From Scytonema millei VB511283 (GTDB lineage Bacteria; Cyanobacteriota; Cyanobacteriia; Cyanobacteriales; Chroococcidiopsidaceae), in NCBI RefSeq assembly GCF_000817735.3, contig NZ_JTJC03000001.1:319710-383709 (forward strand): 64,000 nucleotides of DNA. Direction: 5' to 3'. This document shows positions 20,122-29,747 of this stretch, piece by piece (within the stretch, counting starts at the first letter, position 1; every line of letters begins with the position of its first letter). The notes under the pieces were generated by a model, which was given only the letters and a program-made list of their open reading frames with translations, had not been told where the DNA came from and ran no database searches. The translations under genes and the position numbers were made by a program.

Positions 20122-20310
20122 ATGTTATACCGAACCAATCAAGATTTACCTGCGGAAATCCGCGATCGCTTACCTGAAGCAGCACAAGATTTGTATCGAG
20201 CTGCTTATAATTCAACCATCCAATGGTATGGAGAAACAACACAAGCTCATAAAGCAGCTCTAACTGCCGTAAAGATCTATTCTGCCAGAAATTTAGTCAC
20301 AAGTGTTTAG
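20122..20310 (+). CDS. chaB: ChaB family protein
   Basis: A 62-residue ChaB-domain protein: YRTNQDLPAEIRDRLPEAAQDLYRAAYN at the start and a helical HKAALTAVKIY region. ChaB was named as a regulator of the E. coli cation antiporter ChaA, but its general role is uncertain. In cyanobacteria it is a conserved small soluble protein. It lies divergently from hemL with a 104-bp spacer. The last residues (NLVTSV) run into repeat sequence. Confidence 0.85.
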   Translation: MLYRTNQDLPAEIRDRLPEAAQDLYRAAYNSTIQWYGETTQAHKAALTAVKIYSARNLVTSV

Positions 20311-20493
20311 AAGTGAGTGGTGAGTGTGGAAGGGGTGAGGAGTGAGGAGTGAGGAGCGAGAGGTGAGAGGTGAGAGGTCACGGGTAAGAGATAATTTTAA
20401 TTAGTCTCGCGACGTGCAACTTACATCTATTGCCCCCTTTTTAGGGGGGTTGAGGGATCGCAAGACTCTACTACTCACTACTGACCTCTGTTT
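20311..20493 (+). repeat. Heptamer spacer with a C-rich hairpin (20430-20460)
   Basis: GTGAGGA and GAGAGGT heptamers occupy 20312-20380. A short version of the GATCCCCCC hairpin family (CCCCCTTTTTAGGGGGG) lies at 20430-20460. CTACTCA repeats come just before hisIE. The hairpin may end the chaB transcript. Confidence 0.65.
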
Positions 20494-21147
20494 ATGTCCT
20501 CCAATCCAGAATTAAATTCTTTTGCTCAAGCTATTCCACTGGATAAAATTCGCTATGACGAGCGCGGATTAGTACCAGCTATCGTCCAAGATTATCTAGA
20601 CGGGACAGTGTTAATGCTGGCTTGGATGAATCGCGAGTCGTTGCAAAAAACTTTAGAAACCGGGGAGACTTGGTTTTGGAGTCGTTCCCGTACAGAACTA
20701 TGGCATAAAGGAGCAACATCAGGACACATCCAAAAAGTGCGATCGCTCCGTTATGATTGCGATAGCGATGCAATTCTCATCAGTGCCGAACAAATTGGTG
20801 ATGTCGCTTGCCATACGGGAGAACAGAGTTGTTTTCACCGCGAAGACGGACACATTGTTCCACCACCCGCAGACACCTTATCTCAAGTATTTGCCACAAT
20901 TAGCGATCGCCGTGACAATCCTCAAGAAGGTTCTTACACTTGCAAGCTTTTGGCAGGGGGAGACAACAAAATTTTAAAGAAAATTGGCGAGGAGTCGGCT
21001 GAAGTTGTCATGGCATTTAAAGACGACGAGCCAGATGCGATCGCGGGGGAAGTAGCCGATTTGTTGTACCATACTTTAGTCGCCCTAGCACATCACCACG
21101 TCGATTTGAAAGACGTTTACCGCAAACTCCAACAGCGTCGCCGTTAA
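20494..21147 (+). CDS. hisIE: Bifunctional phosphoribosyl-AMP cyclohydrolase / phosphoribosyl-ATP pyrophosphatase
   Basis: A 217-residue fusion for steps 2 and 3 of histidine synthesis. Residues 1-115 are HisI-like: LAWMNRESL, a [17 protein letters not shown] block, and Zn/Mg ligands in RYDCDSDA and [10 protein letters not shown]. Residues 120-217 are HisE-like, with [13 protein letters not shown] and EVADLLYH, the MazG-like metal site. The product is cytosolic. It stands alone, since the other his genes are not adjacent; hisZ is 40 kb away in this window. The TAA stop is followed directly by CTGTTAA heptamers. Confidence 0.95.
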   Translation: MSSNPELNSFAQAIPLDKIRYDERGLVPAIVQDYLDGTVLMLAWMNRESLQKTLETGETWFWSRSRTELWHKGATSGHIQKVRSLRYDCDSDAILISAEQIGDVACHTGEQSCFHREDGHIVPPPADTLSQVFATISDRRDNPQEGSYTCKLLAGGDNKILKKIGEESAEVVMAFKDDEPDAIAGEVADLLYHTLVALAHHHVDLKDVYRKLQQRRR

Positions 21148-21281
21148 TCTGTTAACTGTTAACTGTTAACTGTTACCAGTTAATCCTGACTTGCGACTTG
21201 TGAATGCGCGACTTGCGACCAGTGACCACGCACCACCCTTTCCTATCAACTGATAACTGCAACTGATAACTGACAACTGAT
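21148..21281 (+). repeat. TGTTAAC/GACTTGC/ACTGATA heptamer spacer
   Basis: Tandem CTGTTAA units at 21149-21178, then GACTTGCGACTTG units, then ACTGATAACTGCAACTGATAACTG up to the stop of the convergent hydrolase gene. No gene. Confidence 0.75.
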
Positions 21282-22007
21282 TCAAGCCGTTCTCCACATT
21301 CCCATTCTCGTTCTTGCCGCAGTGACAAAAGCGTGAAATATGCGATGTTGAGCGGTATCTTGAATAGACATTTCAGGATGCCATTGTAACGCGATCGCCC
21401 AAGGATGATTTTCGTGTTCTAAGGCTTCGATGACTCCATCGGGTGCTTTTGCCGCAATCCGCCACTCAGAGGGAATAGTACCAACTGCTTGATGATGCCA
21501 AGAAACGACAGGTACTTCTAACGTACCGACAATTTGAGATAGGTGAGTATCTGGAGCAATTTTTACAGTATGCTCGGTTGAAAGCGCTTGGTCAGCTCGA
21601 TGAGCTATAATCTCGCCAAATTTGTCGGGTAAGTGAGGAATCAGGCTACCACCAGTAGCTACCACTAGTATTTCTAAGCCGCGACAAATACCCAAAATTG
21701 GTATTTCAGTAGCCAAAGCCAATTGCGCCAGAGAAATTTCCGAGCGATCGCGTTCTGGGTCGATATTGTAAATTGTAGGGTGAGACACCCCGTTATACAT
21801 GTCGGGATCGATATCACCTCCCCCAGAGAAAACCAAACCATCTAACTGAGCAAACACGGCAGCTAGGTTAGGTTCTCCTGCTGGAATTAGTATTGGCACG
21901 CCTCCTGCTGAGCGTACTGCTTCTACATAGAATTTAGATAGAGAGAAATTGCCTGTAAGCATCTGTCCCGATGTGGTGATGCCAATGAGAGGTGGCTGAA
22001 ACTGCAT
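21282..22007 (-). CDS. Gamma-glutamyl-gamma-aminobutyrate hydrolase family protein (class I GATase fold)
   Basis: A 241-residue peptidase C26 protein. It has the oxyanion region GLVFSGGGDIDP, the nucleophile elbow PILGICRGLEIL with the catalytic cysteine in ICRG, and a C-terminal ALQWHPEMS block carrying His and Glu of the triad. In E. coli PuuD hydrolyses gamma-Glu-GABA in putrescine breakdown. A polyamine role here is only an inference, weakly helped by the PotA-like ATPase at 14 kb. The ATG at 22007 is well placed before the first beta strand. Confidence 0.85.
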   Translation of the reverse strand: MQFQPPLIGITTSGQMLTGNFSLSKFYVEAVRSAGGVPILIPAGEPNLAAVFAQLDGLVFSGGGDIDPDMYNGVSHPTIYNIDPERDRSEISLAQLALATEIPILGICRGLEILVVATGGSLIPHLPDKFGEIIAHRADQALSTEHTVKIAPDTHLSQIVGTLEVPVVSWHHQAVGTIPSEWRIAAKAPDGVIEALEHENHPWAIALQWHPEMSIQDTAQHRIFHAFVTAARTRMGMWRTA

Positions 22008-22161
22008 CGTGCGTTTTACTTACTGTTTTTCTAATTTGAGGTGCGATCGCGACATTCTGCTATTCTGCCATCCCTGTTGCTATTTTGCCCGATCGCAGTG
22101 AGTCAGTTGGTAACGCTGCTTACTTCCATATAGCTGTAAGGTGGGCAATGCCCACCTTAGT

Positions 22162-23550
22162 TTAAAACTCGGCACTCAACGGCGCACGGGGGAAGGGAAT
22201 GACATCGCGAATATTACCCATACCCGTCATAAACTGAACTAATCTTTCAAACCCCAAACCGAAGCCAGCATGAGGCACAGTACCGTAACGGCGCAAGTCT
22301 AAATACCACCACAGATCGTCAGGATTGATATCTTGAGCTTGCATCCGTTTTTCCAAAACTTCTAATCGTTCCTCCCGTTGAGAACCGCCGATAATTTCGC
22401 CGATTTTGGGTGCAAGAACGTCCATAGCGCGCACGGTTTTATCGTCGTCATTCACCCGCATATAAAAGGCTTTAATCTGCTTTGGATAATCGGTCACGAT
22501 AACTGGTTTTTTAAATAACTCTTCTGCTAGGTAACGTTCGTGTTCCGACTGTAAATCTAATCCCCACTCCACCGGATAATCAAAAGTTTTTGTCGCCTTT
22601 TCTAACTGGGCGATCGCCTCTGTATAAGTAATTCGTTCAAATTGATTGTTGATAATATTATCAGCCGTTGCTAACACAGAATTATCAATTCGCTGATTGA
22701 AAAAATCCATATCTTCTGGACAAGTTTCTAAAACATATTTGAAAATATGCTTCAAAAACGCTTCTGCTAAATCCATATTTCCCACTAAATCGCAGAAAGC
22801 CATTTCTGGCTCTACCATCCAAAATTCTGCTAAATGTCGAGAAGTATTAGAATTTTCTGCCCGAAATGTGGGACCAAACGTATAGACATTGCTAAACGCC
22901 ATCGCCATGACTTCAGCTTCTAATTGTCCGCTGACAGTTAAAAAAGCTTGTCCGCCGAAAAAATCTTGGCTGTAATCGATTTTGCCGTTGTCAGTCTGCG
23001 GAATCTTTTTCAGATCCAAACTCGTGACTGTAAATAGCTCCCCCGCACCTTCGCAATCGTTACGGGTAATCACAGGGGTGTGAACCCACAAGAAACCCCG
23101 TTCTTGAAAGAATTGATGGATTGCTGTCGCACAGGCATTACGGACGCGAAAAACTGCCCCTAATGAGTTGGTACGCGATCGCAAATGTCCGATTGTCCGC
23201 AAAAATTCAAATGAGTGGCGTTTTTTCTGCAATGGATATGTTTCGGGATCGGCATCACCAAACACTTTTACGGTTTCGGCTTGCAATTCAATTCTTTGCC
23301 CTTTACCTTGAGAAGGTACGAGTACACCGCTAATTTCTACCGAAGCACCTGTATTAATCTGCTTCAGAGTCGCTTCGTAGTCTGGCATTTCCGCCTTCAG
23401 TACCGCTTGCAAACTTGCCAAAGACGATCCATCGTTCACTTCCACAAACGCAAACCCTTTTAAATCGCGTTTGGTGCGTACCCAACCCTGAACCGTCACA
23501 GACTCATCTGGCTGTCCGTTGCGTAAAATTTCAATAATGCGTCGCTTCAT
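22162..23550 (-). CDS. asnS: Asparaginyl-tRNA synthetase
   Basis: A 462-residue class IIb synthetase. It has an N-terminal OB-fold anticodon domain ([25 protein letters not shown]), then the catalytic domain with motif 2 [21 protein letters not shown] and motif 3 [12 protein letters not shown] near the end. It ends [12 protein letters not shown], close to the usual class IIb ending (PFPR). Length matches cyanobacterial AsnRS (460-465). ATG 23550 is directly followed by [11 protein letters not shown]. It charges tRNA-Asn in the cytosol. Confidence 0.97.
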   Translation of the reverse strand: MKRRIIEILRNGQPDESVTVQGWVRTKRDLKGFAFVEVNDGSSLASLQAVLKAEMPDYEATLKQINTGASVEISGVLVPSQGKGQRIELQAETVKVFGDADPETYPLQKKRHSFEFLRTIGHLRSRTNSLGAVFRVRNACATAIHQFFQERGFLWVHTPVITRNDCEGAGELFTVTSLDLKKIPQTDNGKIDYSQDFFGGQAFLTVSGQLEAEVMAMAFSNVYTFGPTFRAENSNTSRHLAEFWMVEPEMAFCDLVGNMDLAEAFLKHIFKYVLETCPEDMDFFNQRIDNSVLATADNIINNQFERITYTEAIAQLEKATKTFDYPVEWGLDLQSEHERYLAEELFKKPVIVTDYPKQIKAFYMRVNDDDKTVRAMDVLAPKIGEIIGGSQREERLEVLEKRMQAQDINPDDLWWYLDLRRYGTVPHAGFGLGFERLVQFMTGMGNIRDVIPFPRAPLSAEF

Positions 23551-23615
23551 AAAAGGGAGTAGGGAGTATTGAGTTGATAGTTGACAGTTGACGGTTGACG
23601 GTTAACTGTTAACTG
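23551..23615 (+). repeat. TGACAGT/TGACGGT heptamer spacer
   Basis: GGGAGTA units and TTGACAGTTGACGGTTGACGG heptamers fill the 65 bp between the asnS start and the next gene's stop. Confidence 0.7.
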
Positions 23616-23999
23616 TCAGCCATTACCAGTAAGAGACTTTAATATCCAGCCTACAATAACTCCTAACCCACCGAAGCGGACAGCTTGCCAGAAATGGGCT
23701 TTCAGGCTTCCCCAAGAAAACAGTTGGCTTTCGAGGTTGACTTCTATGGTTTCTAGCTGTGCTTGAATTTGTTTTAATTCTGCCTTTAACTGTACTTTCG
23801 AGTGTGGCGATCGCGCTCGCTCGATGTCTCGCTTAACCTGTGTTAATTGCTGCTGGAGTTCTGCTTGCTGCTGTCGATCGTGTTTGACTTGAGTGTAGCG
23901 TTGTTTCAGGGCGACAAGCGATCGCTCAACTTCGGCGATCGAGTTTTCCAACTCATCCTCTGATGGCGCAGGTGATTCTGGTGGCTGTGGCGGTTGCAT
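23616..23999 (-). CDS. Small coiled-coil protein with a C-terminal membrane helix
   Basis: A 127-residue protein. A proline-rich N-terminus (PPQPPESPAPSEDE) is followed by about 70 residues of Gln/Glu/Lys/Leu-rich coiled coil (about 17-87), then a short hydrophobic segment FGGLGVIVGWILKSLTG (about 109-124) that could anchor it in a membrane. It appears to be a conserved cyanobacterial hypothetical protein; no enzymatic motif is present. The 5' end overlaps the reading frame of the divergent gene's upstream region. Confidence 0.6.
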   Translation of the reverse strand: MQPPQPPESPAPSEDELENSIAEVERSLVALKQRYTQVKHDRQQQAELQQQLTQVKRDIERARSPHSKVQLKAELKQIQAQLETIEVNLESQLFSWGSLKAHFWQAVRFGGLGVIVGWILKSLTGNG

Positions 24000-24031
24000 C
24001 GATATTTGTTAGATTAGCGATCGAAACTAAT

Positions 24032-24337
24032 ATGCCCACCAGTATGCTTCAACCTACCAAGTTGGATCGAAAATCATCGTTAAGCGAATTTAGCACGCAG
24101 GAACTAGCCCAAGCTTTGATGGAAAGATTGTCGATCTCGCCTGATGAGTGGCACAAGCTTAAGTCTAATCGTAAAGCCAGAGCTAACGAGCAAGCAGCGG
24201 CGGCGATCGTCTTTTTACTGAAAGACCAACCAGAAGAAGCATTACCAAGGTTACAACAGGCAGTTGGTTGGTTAGACCGCTCGATCTCTGCCCCGCCTTG
24301 TCCCACTCATCAAAAAGGGGTGAGGAGCGAGGAGTGA
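24032..24337 (+). CDS. Small conserved cyanobacterial protein (possibly DUF6439)
   Basis: The frame is open from 23963, but ATG 24032 (or 24044) is the likely start since the upstream part overlaps the divergent gene and codes for unrelated hydrophobic residues. The 101-residue product is helical and has SISPDEWHKLKSNRKARANEQAA and a tetratricopeptide-like ALPRLQQAVGWLD, ending with a conserved CPT motif. The last eight residues (QKGVRSEE) are encoded by AGGAGTG heptamers. Function unknown. Confidence 0.6.
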   Translation: MPTSMLQPTKLDRKSSLSEFSTQELAQALMERLSISPDEWHKLKSNRKARANEQAAAAIVFLLKDQPEEALPRLQQAVGWLDRSISAPPCPTHQKGVRSEE

Positions 24338-24490
24338 GGGAGAAAGGATCGGGAGACAGGGAGGCAAGGGGGACAAGGGAGCTTCAGGCGCAGGGGAGCG
24401 GAGGAAGCAGAGGAAAAATTTCTGAGGTTTTCCGACTTCCAAATTCTGAATTTTGAATTCCCCTCGCTCCTCGCTCCTCACTCCTCGCCC
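24316..24490 (+). repeat. GGAGCGA, GGGACAA and GGAATTC-type repeat spacer
   Basis: GAGGAGC/GAGTGAG units overlap the end of the preceding gene. GGGAGGCAAGGGGGACAAGGG, AATTCTGAATTTTGAATTC and CTCCTCGCTCCTCACTCC heptamers follow up to the stop of the RsbW-like gene. Confidence 0.75.
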
Positions 24491-24940
24491 CTAATTCAGC
24501 AGAGGTAAACGGAAACGGCTACCCATCTGCTTACCAAGTCTCAGTTCTGTTCCGGCTGCATTCCAAATTACGCGATCGAATATTTTGTATAAAATACAAG
24601 TACCGCGACCGTTCTCTGATTCTACTGAGGGCAAATATGCTTCAGGGTCTGGGTTGCAATCGCACGGACGGTCAAAACCACAGCCTTGATCGGAAATGAT
24701 CCACCAATAATGGTCGTCTGTGTAAGAAAAGCGGACGATGACAATCTTACCAGGATCTAGCTTGTTCCCGTGTTTAGCTGCATTGACTAGTGCTTCCTGC
24801 AAACCCAGGCGTAGTTCTGCTTGCAACCGACATGGCACTTCTGCTAGGAGTAAATCGAGAATAGAACACAAATAGAGCGTAGAGGCAAAGCTAATCGTAC
24901 TCCAGTTACGCCCAACTGGACGCGATGAGATAGTAATCAC
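24491..24940 (-). CDS. RsbW-like anti-sigma factor / serine kinase ATPase
   Basis: A 149-residue GHKL ATPase-like protein. The N-box is GLQEALVNAAKHGNK, the G1 region is ISDQGCGFD and the G2 region is ENGRGTCILYKIFD. These fit the HATPase_c_2 family of anti-sigma factor antagonists' kinases. No anti-anti-sigma (STAS) or PP2C partner is next to it in the window. Anti-sigma activity is therefore inferred from family only. The gene has a 490-bp upstream spacer, long enough for its own promoter. Confidence 0.8.
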   Translation of the reverse strand: MITISSRPVGRNWSTISFASTLYLCSILDLLLAEVPCRLQAELRLGLQEALVNAAKHGNKLDPGKIVIVRFSYTDDHYWWIISDQGCGFDRPCDCNPDPEAYLPSVESENGRGTCILYKIFDRVIWNAAGTELRLGKQMGSRFRLPLLN

Positions 24941-25430
24941 TACAAAAAACTCCGTAGCTTCCGGCTATTAATGACACGAACTTGCTGAGCGACAAACATA
25001 ACGAATTAACAAACGCTAGGTACGATTTACTTCGTTTGTATGCATTCAAAGCAAACGTTGCTGACGTGCAATAGCTGAAAGAACTACTGCGAAGCTATAA
25101 AAAACTTGCGCGTACGATCTGCGATCGCCACTCCATATAGACAACCAATCGAGCGAATCCAGTCTTTCTTCCTCAACAGCATATAGCCCCTTGGATATCT
25201 GCCAACCTTCAAAAACAACAGCCAACCTTATATATGCGTTGACTGTATTTTCACTTGAATTGTATTTACCGAGATTGAAATTGGCAGCTGCCTCTTAATC
25301 AATATTAGCATCTTTGTTATCTTCTATCCTACATATTTATGCGGATCTATCGTAATTATACCTAAAACGAGGGATAAGGGAGCAGGGAGCAGGGAGCAGA
25401 GGGGCAGGGGAGCAGAGGAGAATTAATGAC
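24941..25430. other. 490-bp intergenic region, no gene recognised
   Basis: Mostly AT-rich unique sequence. It contains pairs such as CCAACCTTCAAAAACAACAGCCAACCTT (two CCAACCTT boxes, 25202-25228), TATATATGCGTTGACTG and a repeat tail of GGGAGCA heptamers at 25378-25420. No tRNA, riboswitch or ORF with a credible start was seen. Confidence 0.5.
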
Positions 25431-26831
25431 TCACACACCACTCATTCCCGACTCCCGACTCCCGTTTTCTAAAAACGCTGCACACTCCACATGGGCGGTT
25501 TGGGGGAAAAAGTCGGCTGGTTGGACTCTGGTAAGCTGGTATTTGCCATCTTGACAGAGCAATTTTAAATCGCGGGCAAGGGTAGCAGCTTTACAGCTGA
25601 CGTAGACGATACGTTGTGGCTGGGTTTGCAGCAGGGTTTCGATGACGGCGCGATCGCATCCTTGGCGCGGTGGATCGAGCAGTACAATATCTGGGGTAGT
25701 TTCTAACTGGGGAAGCAGTTTTTCGACTTCTCCGACTTGAAATGTAGTGTTGGTAATCTGGTTGAGTCGGGCGTTGTTTTGGGCTTGTTCGACGGCGGCG
25801 GATTGAACTTCTAAACCGATTGCTTGTTGCACTTTTTGGGCTAGCGGTAAGGTTAACGTGCCGATGCCACAATATGCATCTACTAAGATTTCGCAGCCTT
25901 GTAAATTCAGGTGTTGGGTAATTTCCTGCAAGAGTGCCTCAGCCGCCTCCGTATAAACTTGAAAGAATGTATCGGGTAGCACATGAAACTTTAAACCTGC
26001 AAAAATTTCTAGTAGATACGGGTGTCCGGCAATACATCGGGTTTCACTGCCAAAAATAACGTTGGTGCGATCGCTTTGGCAATTTAACGAGACTCCGACT
26101 AGCTGCGGATAGCGGTCTAACCATTCCTGCGCCTGGGTTTCAATTCCAGGCAAGTCCCAGTTTTTTACTACCAGAGTTAGCAGCATTTCTCCCGTACGGC
26201 GACCGATTCGTAAGGCTAAATGGCGTACTTGTCCTCTGTGGTGTTTTTCGTCATATACCCGCCATCCCTGCTGTTGAATGTCTTGTTTGACTTCTGCTAG
26301 CAGGGGATTGAGGCGAGGATCTTGGACGGGACATTGATTGAGGTTAATTAACTGATGGCTGCCTTTTTGGTAGTAGCCTGCTTGGATTTGACCTGTAGCT
26401 GATTTTCCTAAAGGATATGTAGCTTTGTTACGATAACCGAGATCGGCATTCCCTGTTAAAACAGCATCGACAGGAGGATCGGCAAAGCCACCAATGCGTT
26501 GTAATGTCTGAATAACTTGATGGCGCTTGGCTTCCAGTTGTTGTTCGTAGGCGATATGCTGCCACTGACAGCCGCCACATTTATCGGCTACGATGCAGCG
26601 AGGACGAATGCGATCGCCAGAAGATTCGAGGAGTTGTTGAAGTTTACCGTAGGCGTATTGCGGCTTGACGCGCACCAAACGGACTAAAGCGCGATCGCCT
26701 GGGGTAGTATCGGGAATGAAGACAACCCTACTGTTGACACGCCCCACCCCATCACCACTATCATTTAGATCGGTAATGGATACTTCTACTAAGTCGCCCT
26801 GTTGCCAGCGGTCGGACGTGCGATCGTTCAT
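25431..26831 (-). CDS. rlmD: 23S rRNA (uracil-C5)-methyltransferase, RlmD/TrmA family
   Basis: About 466 residues from ATG 26831. An N-terminal TRAM domain (EVSITDLNDSGDGVGR) is followed by the Fe-S cysteine set in CIVADKCGGCQW and a C-terminal SAM methyltransferase with DAYCGIGTLTLPLA, DPPRQGCD and the catalytic cysteine in YVSCKAATLARDL. It modifies U1939 (or U747) in 23S rRNA. The frame is open to 26930, but MNDRTSDRW at 26831 fits the family start, and the upstream part reads as unrelated sequence overlapping the apcD promoter. The tail ENGSRESGMSGV is repeat-coded, beyond the normal ECAAFLE ending. Confidence 0.9.
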   Translation of the reverse strand: MNDRTSDRWQQGDLVEVSITDLNDSGDGVGRVNSRVVFIPDTTPGDRALVRLVRVKPQYAYGKLQQLLESSGDRIRPRCIVADKCGGCQWQHIAYEQQLEAKRHQVIQTLQRIGGFADPPVDAVLTGNADLGYRNKATYPLGKSATGQIQAGYYQKGSHQLINLNQCPVQDPRLNPLLAEVKQDIQQQGWRVYDEKHHRGQVRHLALRIGRRTGEMLLTLVVKNWDLPGIETQAQEWLDRYPQLVGVSLNCQSDRTNVIFGSETRCIAGHPYLLEIFAGLKFHVLPDTFFQVYTEAAEALLQEITQHLNLQGCEILVDAYCGIGTLTLPLAQKVQQAIGLEVQSAAVEQAQNNARLNQITNTTFQVGEVEKLLPQLETTPDIVLLDPPRQGCDRAVIETLLQTQPQRIVYVSCKAATLARDLKLLCQDGKYQLTRVQPADFFPQTAHVECAAFLENGSRESGMSGV

Positions 26832-26941
26832 GTTTTGTAAATTTTGTCCCCTTGTAACAGACATAACTGAAAAGATCCCTTTATTTGGGGGACATGAAAT
26901 CGCTAAACTACAAATGATATTCTGACTCATTACCTATAATC

Positions 26942-27427
26942 ATGAGTGTAGTAAGCCAAGTTATTCTCAAAGCCGATGATGAGCTGCGCTACCCCAGCGC
27001 TGGCGAACTCGAAAACATTAAAAACTTTTTGCAAACAGGCATACAGCGGATGCGCATTGCCGCAACCCTAGCCGAAAACGAAAAGAAAATCGTTCAGGAA
27101 GCAAGTAAAAAACTGTGGCAAAAACGTCCTGATTTTATTGCCCCTGGGGGAAATGCCTATGGCGAACGTCAGCGGGCGCTATGTTTGCGGGACTACGGCT
27201 GGTATCTGCGCCTAATTACCTATGGCGTGCTAGCTGGAGACAAAGAGCCAATTGAAAAGATCGGTTTGGTCGGTGTCAGAGAAATGTATAATTCTCTGGG
27301 CGTTCCCGTACCTGGAATGGTTGAGTCAATTCGCTGTTTGAAGAATGCTTCTCTATCTCTGTTGAGTGCGGAAGAAGCAGCAGAAGCAGCACCTTACTTT
27401 GACTATATTATTCAGGCAATGTCATAG
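26942..27427 (+). CDS. apcD: Allophycocyanin alpha-B subunit
   Basis: A 161-residue phycobiliprotein alpha subunit. The N-terminus [18 protein letters not shown] is diagnostic of ApcD rather than ApcA. The phycocyanobilin-binding cysteine is C81 in [13 protein letters not shown]. ApcD sits in the phycobilisome core as a terminal emitter and takes part in energy transfer to photosystem I and state transitions. It is monocistronic here, as is usual in cyanobacteria, and divergent from rlmD. Phycobilisome synthesis confirms the host is a cyanobacterium. Confidence 0.95.
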   Translation: MSVVSQVILKADDELRYPSAGELENIKNFLQTGIQRMRIAATLAENEKKIVQEASKKLWQKRPDFIAPGGNAYGERQRALCLRDYGWYLRLITYGVLAGDKEPIEKIGLVGVREMYNSLGVPVPGMVESIRCLKNASLSLLSAEEAAEAAPYFDYIIQAMS

Positions 27428-27554
27428 TTTTTGGGTCTACTCAAGTAGCTCAAATTTATTTTGGGTTAATAGATCGATGAATGTCTCCCCATTGTTGGTA
27501 GTGACTGTGGCAGTTTTATTGTCAGGTTGCTAGCAAGCAGTGGGGAAACTTTTT

Positions 27555-29060
27555 TTAACGCATGTCGTAACCAAACAAATTCGGATCGACGTCTCCTAAT
27601 TGCAAATCTGCCAAACCATACTCACTCCAACGTCTTTCTACCATCGCCGCTATATCGGGATCTGATTCTAAAGGTGCGCCCCATTCGTGTTCAGTTTCGG
27701 GTGGAATTTTGGTAGTTGCATCAATTCCCATGCGTCCGCCTAAACCAATTTTCTCGCTGGCAAAGTCGAGGGTATCGAAAGGTGTATTGGGTAAAATAAA
27801 CACATCTCTGGTAGGGTCAACTTTGGAACTAATCGCCCAGACAACCTGACGCGGATCGCGAATGTTAATATCCTTATCTACCACAATCACGAACTTAGTA
27901 TAGGTGAATTGGGGTAGGGCACTCCAAAAAGCTAGGGCTGCCCGTCGCGCTTGCCCAGGGTAAGCTTTATCAATCGAGATAATCGCGGCTTTGTAGCTTA
28001 AAGCTTCCATTGGCAGGAAAAAATCGACAATTTCGGAAACTTGCTGCCGCAGAATAGGAGTATAGATCCGGTTGAGAGCGATCGCCATCATTGCCTCTTC
28101 TTTTGGCGGACGACCGCTAAATGTGGTCAAATAAATTGGGTCTTGGCGATGCGTCATGCAGTGGAAGCGAATTAGGGGCGAATCTTCCAAACCACCGTAA
28201 TAACCCATATGATCGCCAAAAGGACCATCGGGTAAAACCTCGCCTGGGGTAATGGTTCCTTCTAAAACAAACTCGGAGTCGGCGGGTACTTCTAAATCTA
28301 CCGTCTTGCATTTGGCTAAATTTACGCCAGAACCGCTATAAAGTCCGGCAAACAACCATTCCGATAAATCGACAGGAATCGGCGTAGCCGCTGCCATGAT
28401 AATTAAAGGATCGACACCAAGGGCGATCGCAACTTCTAATTTCTTACCCCGTTCTGCGGCTTTACGCAAATGTCTCGCCCCACCTCGTACCGATAACCAG
28501 TGTACTGTCATGCTGTTTTGCGATTGCAGCTGTAGGCGATACACGCCGACGTTAGGCGTACCTGTCTCGCAATCTTTAGTAATGACTAAGCCCAGCGTGA
28601 TAATTTTACCTGCATCGCCTGGATAAGGACGGATCAGGGGAAGTTTGTTTAAATCGAGTTCGTCACCTTGAACTACCACTTGCTGACAAGCGGGAAAAAA
28701 ATCTCTTCCTGGTTTTGCTTTGACGACATCAAATAACACCTTGCCAAATTCTACCGCTTGAGAAATCTTCTTCGGCGGTTTTGGCTGTTGCAGCATACTC
28801 AGCTTTTTCCCCAATTCTTCTAGTTCTTGGGGTGTCTGCATATTCATCGCCCAGCAGATTCTTTCTACCGTCCCCATCAAGTTAATTGCTATAGGATGGG
28901 GCGAACCTTTGACATTCTCGAACAATAACCCAGGACCACCTTGTTGTAACATCCGGTTAGAAATCTCAGCAATTTCCAAATCGGGATCGACTAATGCGGT
29001 AATTCGCCGCAGTTGTCCTCTTTGTTCTAGAAGCTTGATGAATCCCCGCAGATCTCTCAT
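27555..29060 (-). CDS. ubiD: UbiD-family prenylated-FMN-dependent decarboxylase
   Basis: A 501-residue UbiD-family protein. It begins MRDLRGFIKLLEQRGQLRRI at ATG 29060; an upstream GTG at 29069 would add three residues. It includes MGTVERICWAMNMQ, the active-site region EFVLEGTITPGE (E/R/E triad residues) and PFGDHMGYYGG. The family decarboxylates aromatic acids such as 4-hydroxybenzoate prenyl derivatives. In cyanobacteria this step is proposed for plastoquinone synthesis. A UbiX flavin prenyltransferase is needed but is not in this window. Confidence 0.9.
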   Translation of the reverse strand: MRDLRGFIKLLEQRGQLRRITALVDPDLEIAEISNRMLQQGGPGLLFENVKGSPHPIAINLMGTVERICWAMNMQTPQELEELGKKLSMLQQPKPPKKISQAVEFGKVLFDVVKAKPGRDFFPACQQVVVQGDELDLNKLPLIRPYPGDAGKIITLGLVITKDCETGTPNVGVYRLQLQSQNSMTVHWLSVRGGARHLRKAAERGKKLEVAIALGVDPLIIMAAATPIPVDLSEWLFAGLYSGSGVNLAKCKTVDLEVPADSEFVLEGTITPGEVLPDGPFGDHMGYYGGLEDSPLIRFHCMTHRQDPIYLTTFSGRPPKEEAMMAIALNRIYTPILRQQVSEIVDFFLPMEALSYKAAIISIDKAYPGQARRAALAFWSALPQFTYTKFVIVVDKDINIRDPRQVVWAISSKVDPTRDVFILPNTPFDTLDFASEKIGLGGRMGIDATTKIPPETEHEWGAPLESDPDIAAMVERRWSEYGLADLQLGDVDPNLFGYDMR

Positions 29061-29182
29061 AATAGTCACTTGTCATTGGTCGTTGGTCATTTGCGATCGC
29101 AGACAAACATGCGATCGCATCTCCCAATATTTATAATTATGAGGAAATATTATAAATTTATAAATAAATATCTGGCGATCGC

Positions 29183-29605
29183 TTACTGTGGCTGTATGTG
29201 TTGTTCCAATAGTAAGCTAAGTTCTTCCTTACTCATTTCCCCTTGAGCTACTTGCAGTACTACTTGGTAGGCTCGATCGTCAGAACAATTCAAATTGTAA
29301 CCATTTAAGCGCAAAAATGCCTCCATCGCACCAAAAGCAGTGCGCTTATTACCATCTAAAAATGGATGATTCTTAGCAAGATGATAAAGATAAGCGGCGG
29401 CTTGTGCTTGAATCGTAGAATGCAGTAACTCACCAAAGAAAGATGCTTGTGGTTGAGAGACAGCAGATTCAAGTAATCCTTCATCTCTGATCCCAGGCAT
29501 CCCACCAAACTGTTCGAGTAAAATTTGGTGAATGGTGAGAATATCATTTATTTCTAAAAATTCAGGAGTTGGCAAGACGGCGATAAACCTCCTGACGTTC
29601 TTCAA
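29183..29605 (-). CDS. doc: Death-on-curing (Doc/Fic) family toxin
   Basis: A 140-residue Fic-fold protein with the motif HPFLDGNKR (80-88), as in Doc and FIC AMP- or phospho-transferases. The GGMPGIRDEGLLESAVSQP block is typical of the Doc subfamily of type II toxin-antitoxin systems. Such toxins phosphorylate or AMPylate EF-Tu or other targets. ATG 29605 overlaps the antitoxin gene by 44 bp. A TTG at 29575, right after CAGGAGG and a 12-base spacer, is an alternative start that would drop the first ten residues and begin at PTPEFLEIND. Likely translationally coupled. Confidence 0.85.
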   Translation of the reverse strand: MKNVRRFIAVLPTPEFLEINDILTIHQILLEQFGGMPGIRDEGLLESAVSQPQASFFGELLHSTIQAQAAAYLYHLAKNHPFLDGNKRTAFGAMEAFLRLNGYNLNCSDDRAYQVVLQVAQGEMSKEELSLLLEQHIQPQ

Positions 29606-29747
29606 GAGAAACTAAGAAAGCTTGTACTGCCTTGCTATGAGTTGTTTCCGACTTTGGCTTCAGCGAGTAGATGAATTCTAAGATTGTCTGCAACTGAGGT
29701 TCGCTGAGGGAATCAATTTCTTGTAGAATTTGCTCTTTAGTATTCAT
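29562..29747 (-). CDS. Antitoxin of a Doc-type toxin-antitoxin pair
   Basis: A 61-residue, mostly helical, acidic protein (TKEQILQEIDSLSEPQLQTILEFIYSL), typical of small antitoxins encoded just upstream of Doc/Fic toxins in cyanobacteria. Its 3' end overlaps the toxin 5' end. Its ATG (29745-29747) overlaps the TGA of the upstream glycosyltransferase gene as ATGA, so the three genes share one transcript. No clear DNA-binding domain is visible. Confidence 0.7.
   Translation of the reverse strand: MNTKEQILQEIDSLSEPQLQTILEFIYSLKPKSETTHSKAVQAFLVSLEERQEVYRRLANS

Noticed and set aside
26832-26930. Extended rlmD start at 26930
   Set aside because: The extra residues precede the TRAM domain without similarity and occupy the apcD promoter region; ATG 26831 fits the family better.
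26935-26940. TATAAT box directly before the apcD start codon
   Set aside because: It lies one base before the ATG, so transcription would begin inside the coding region; the match is probably coincidental.
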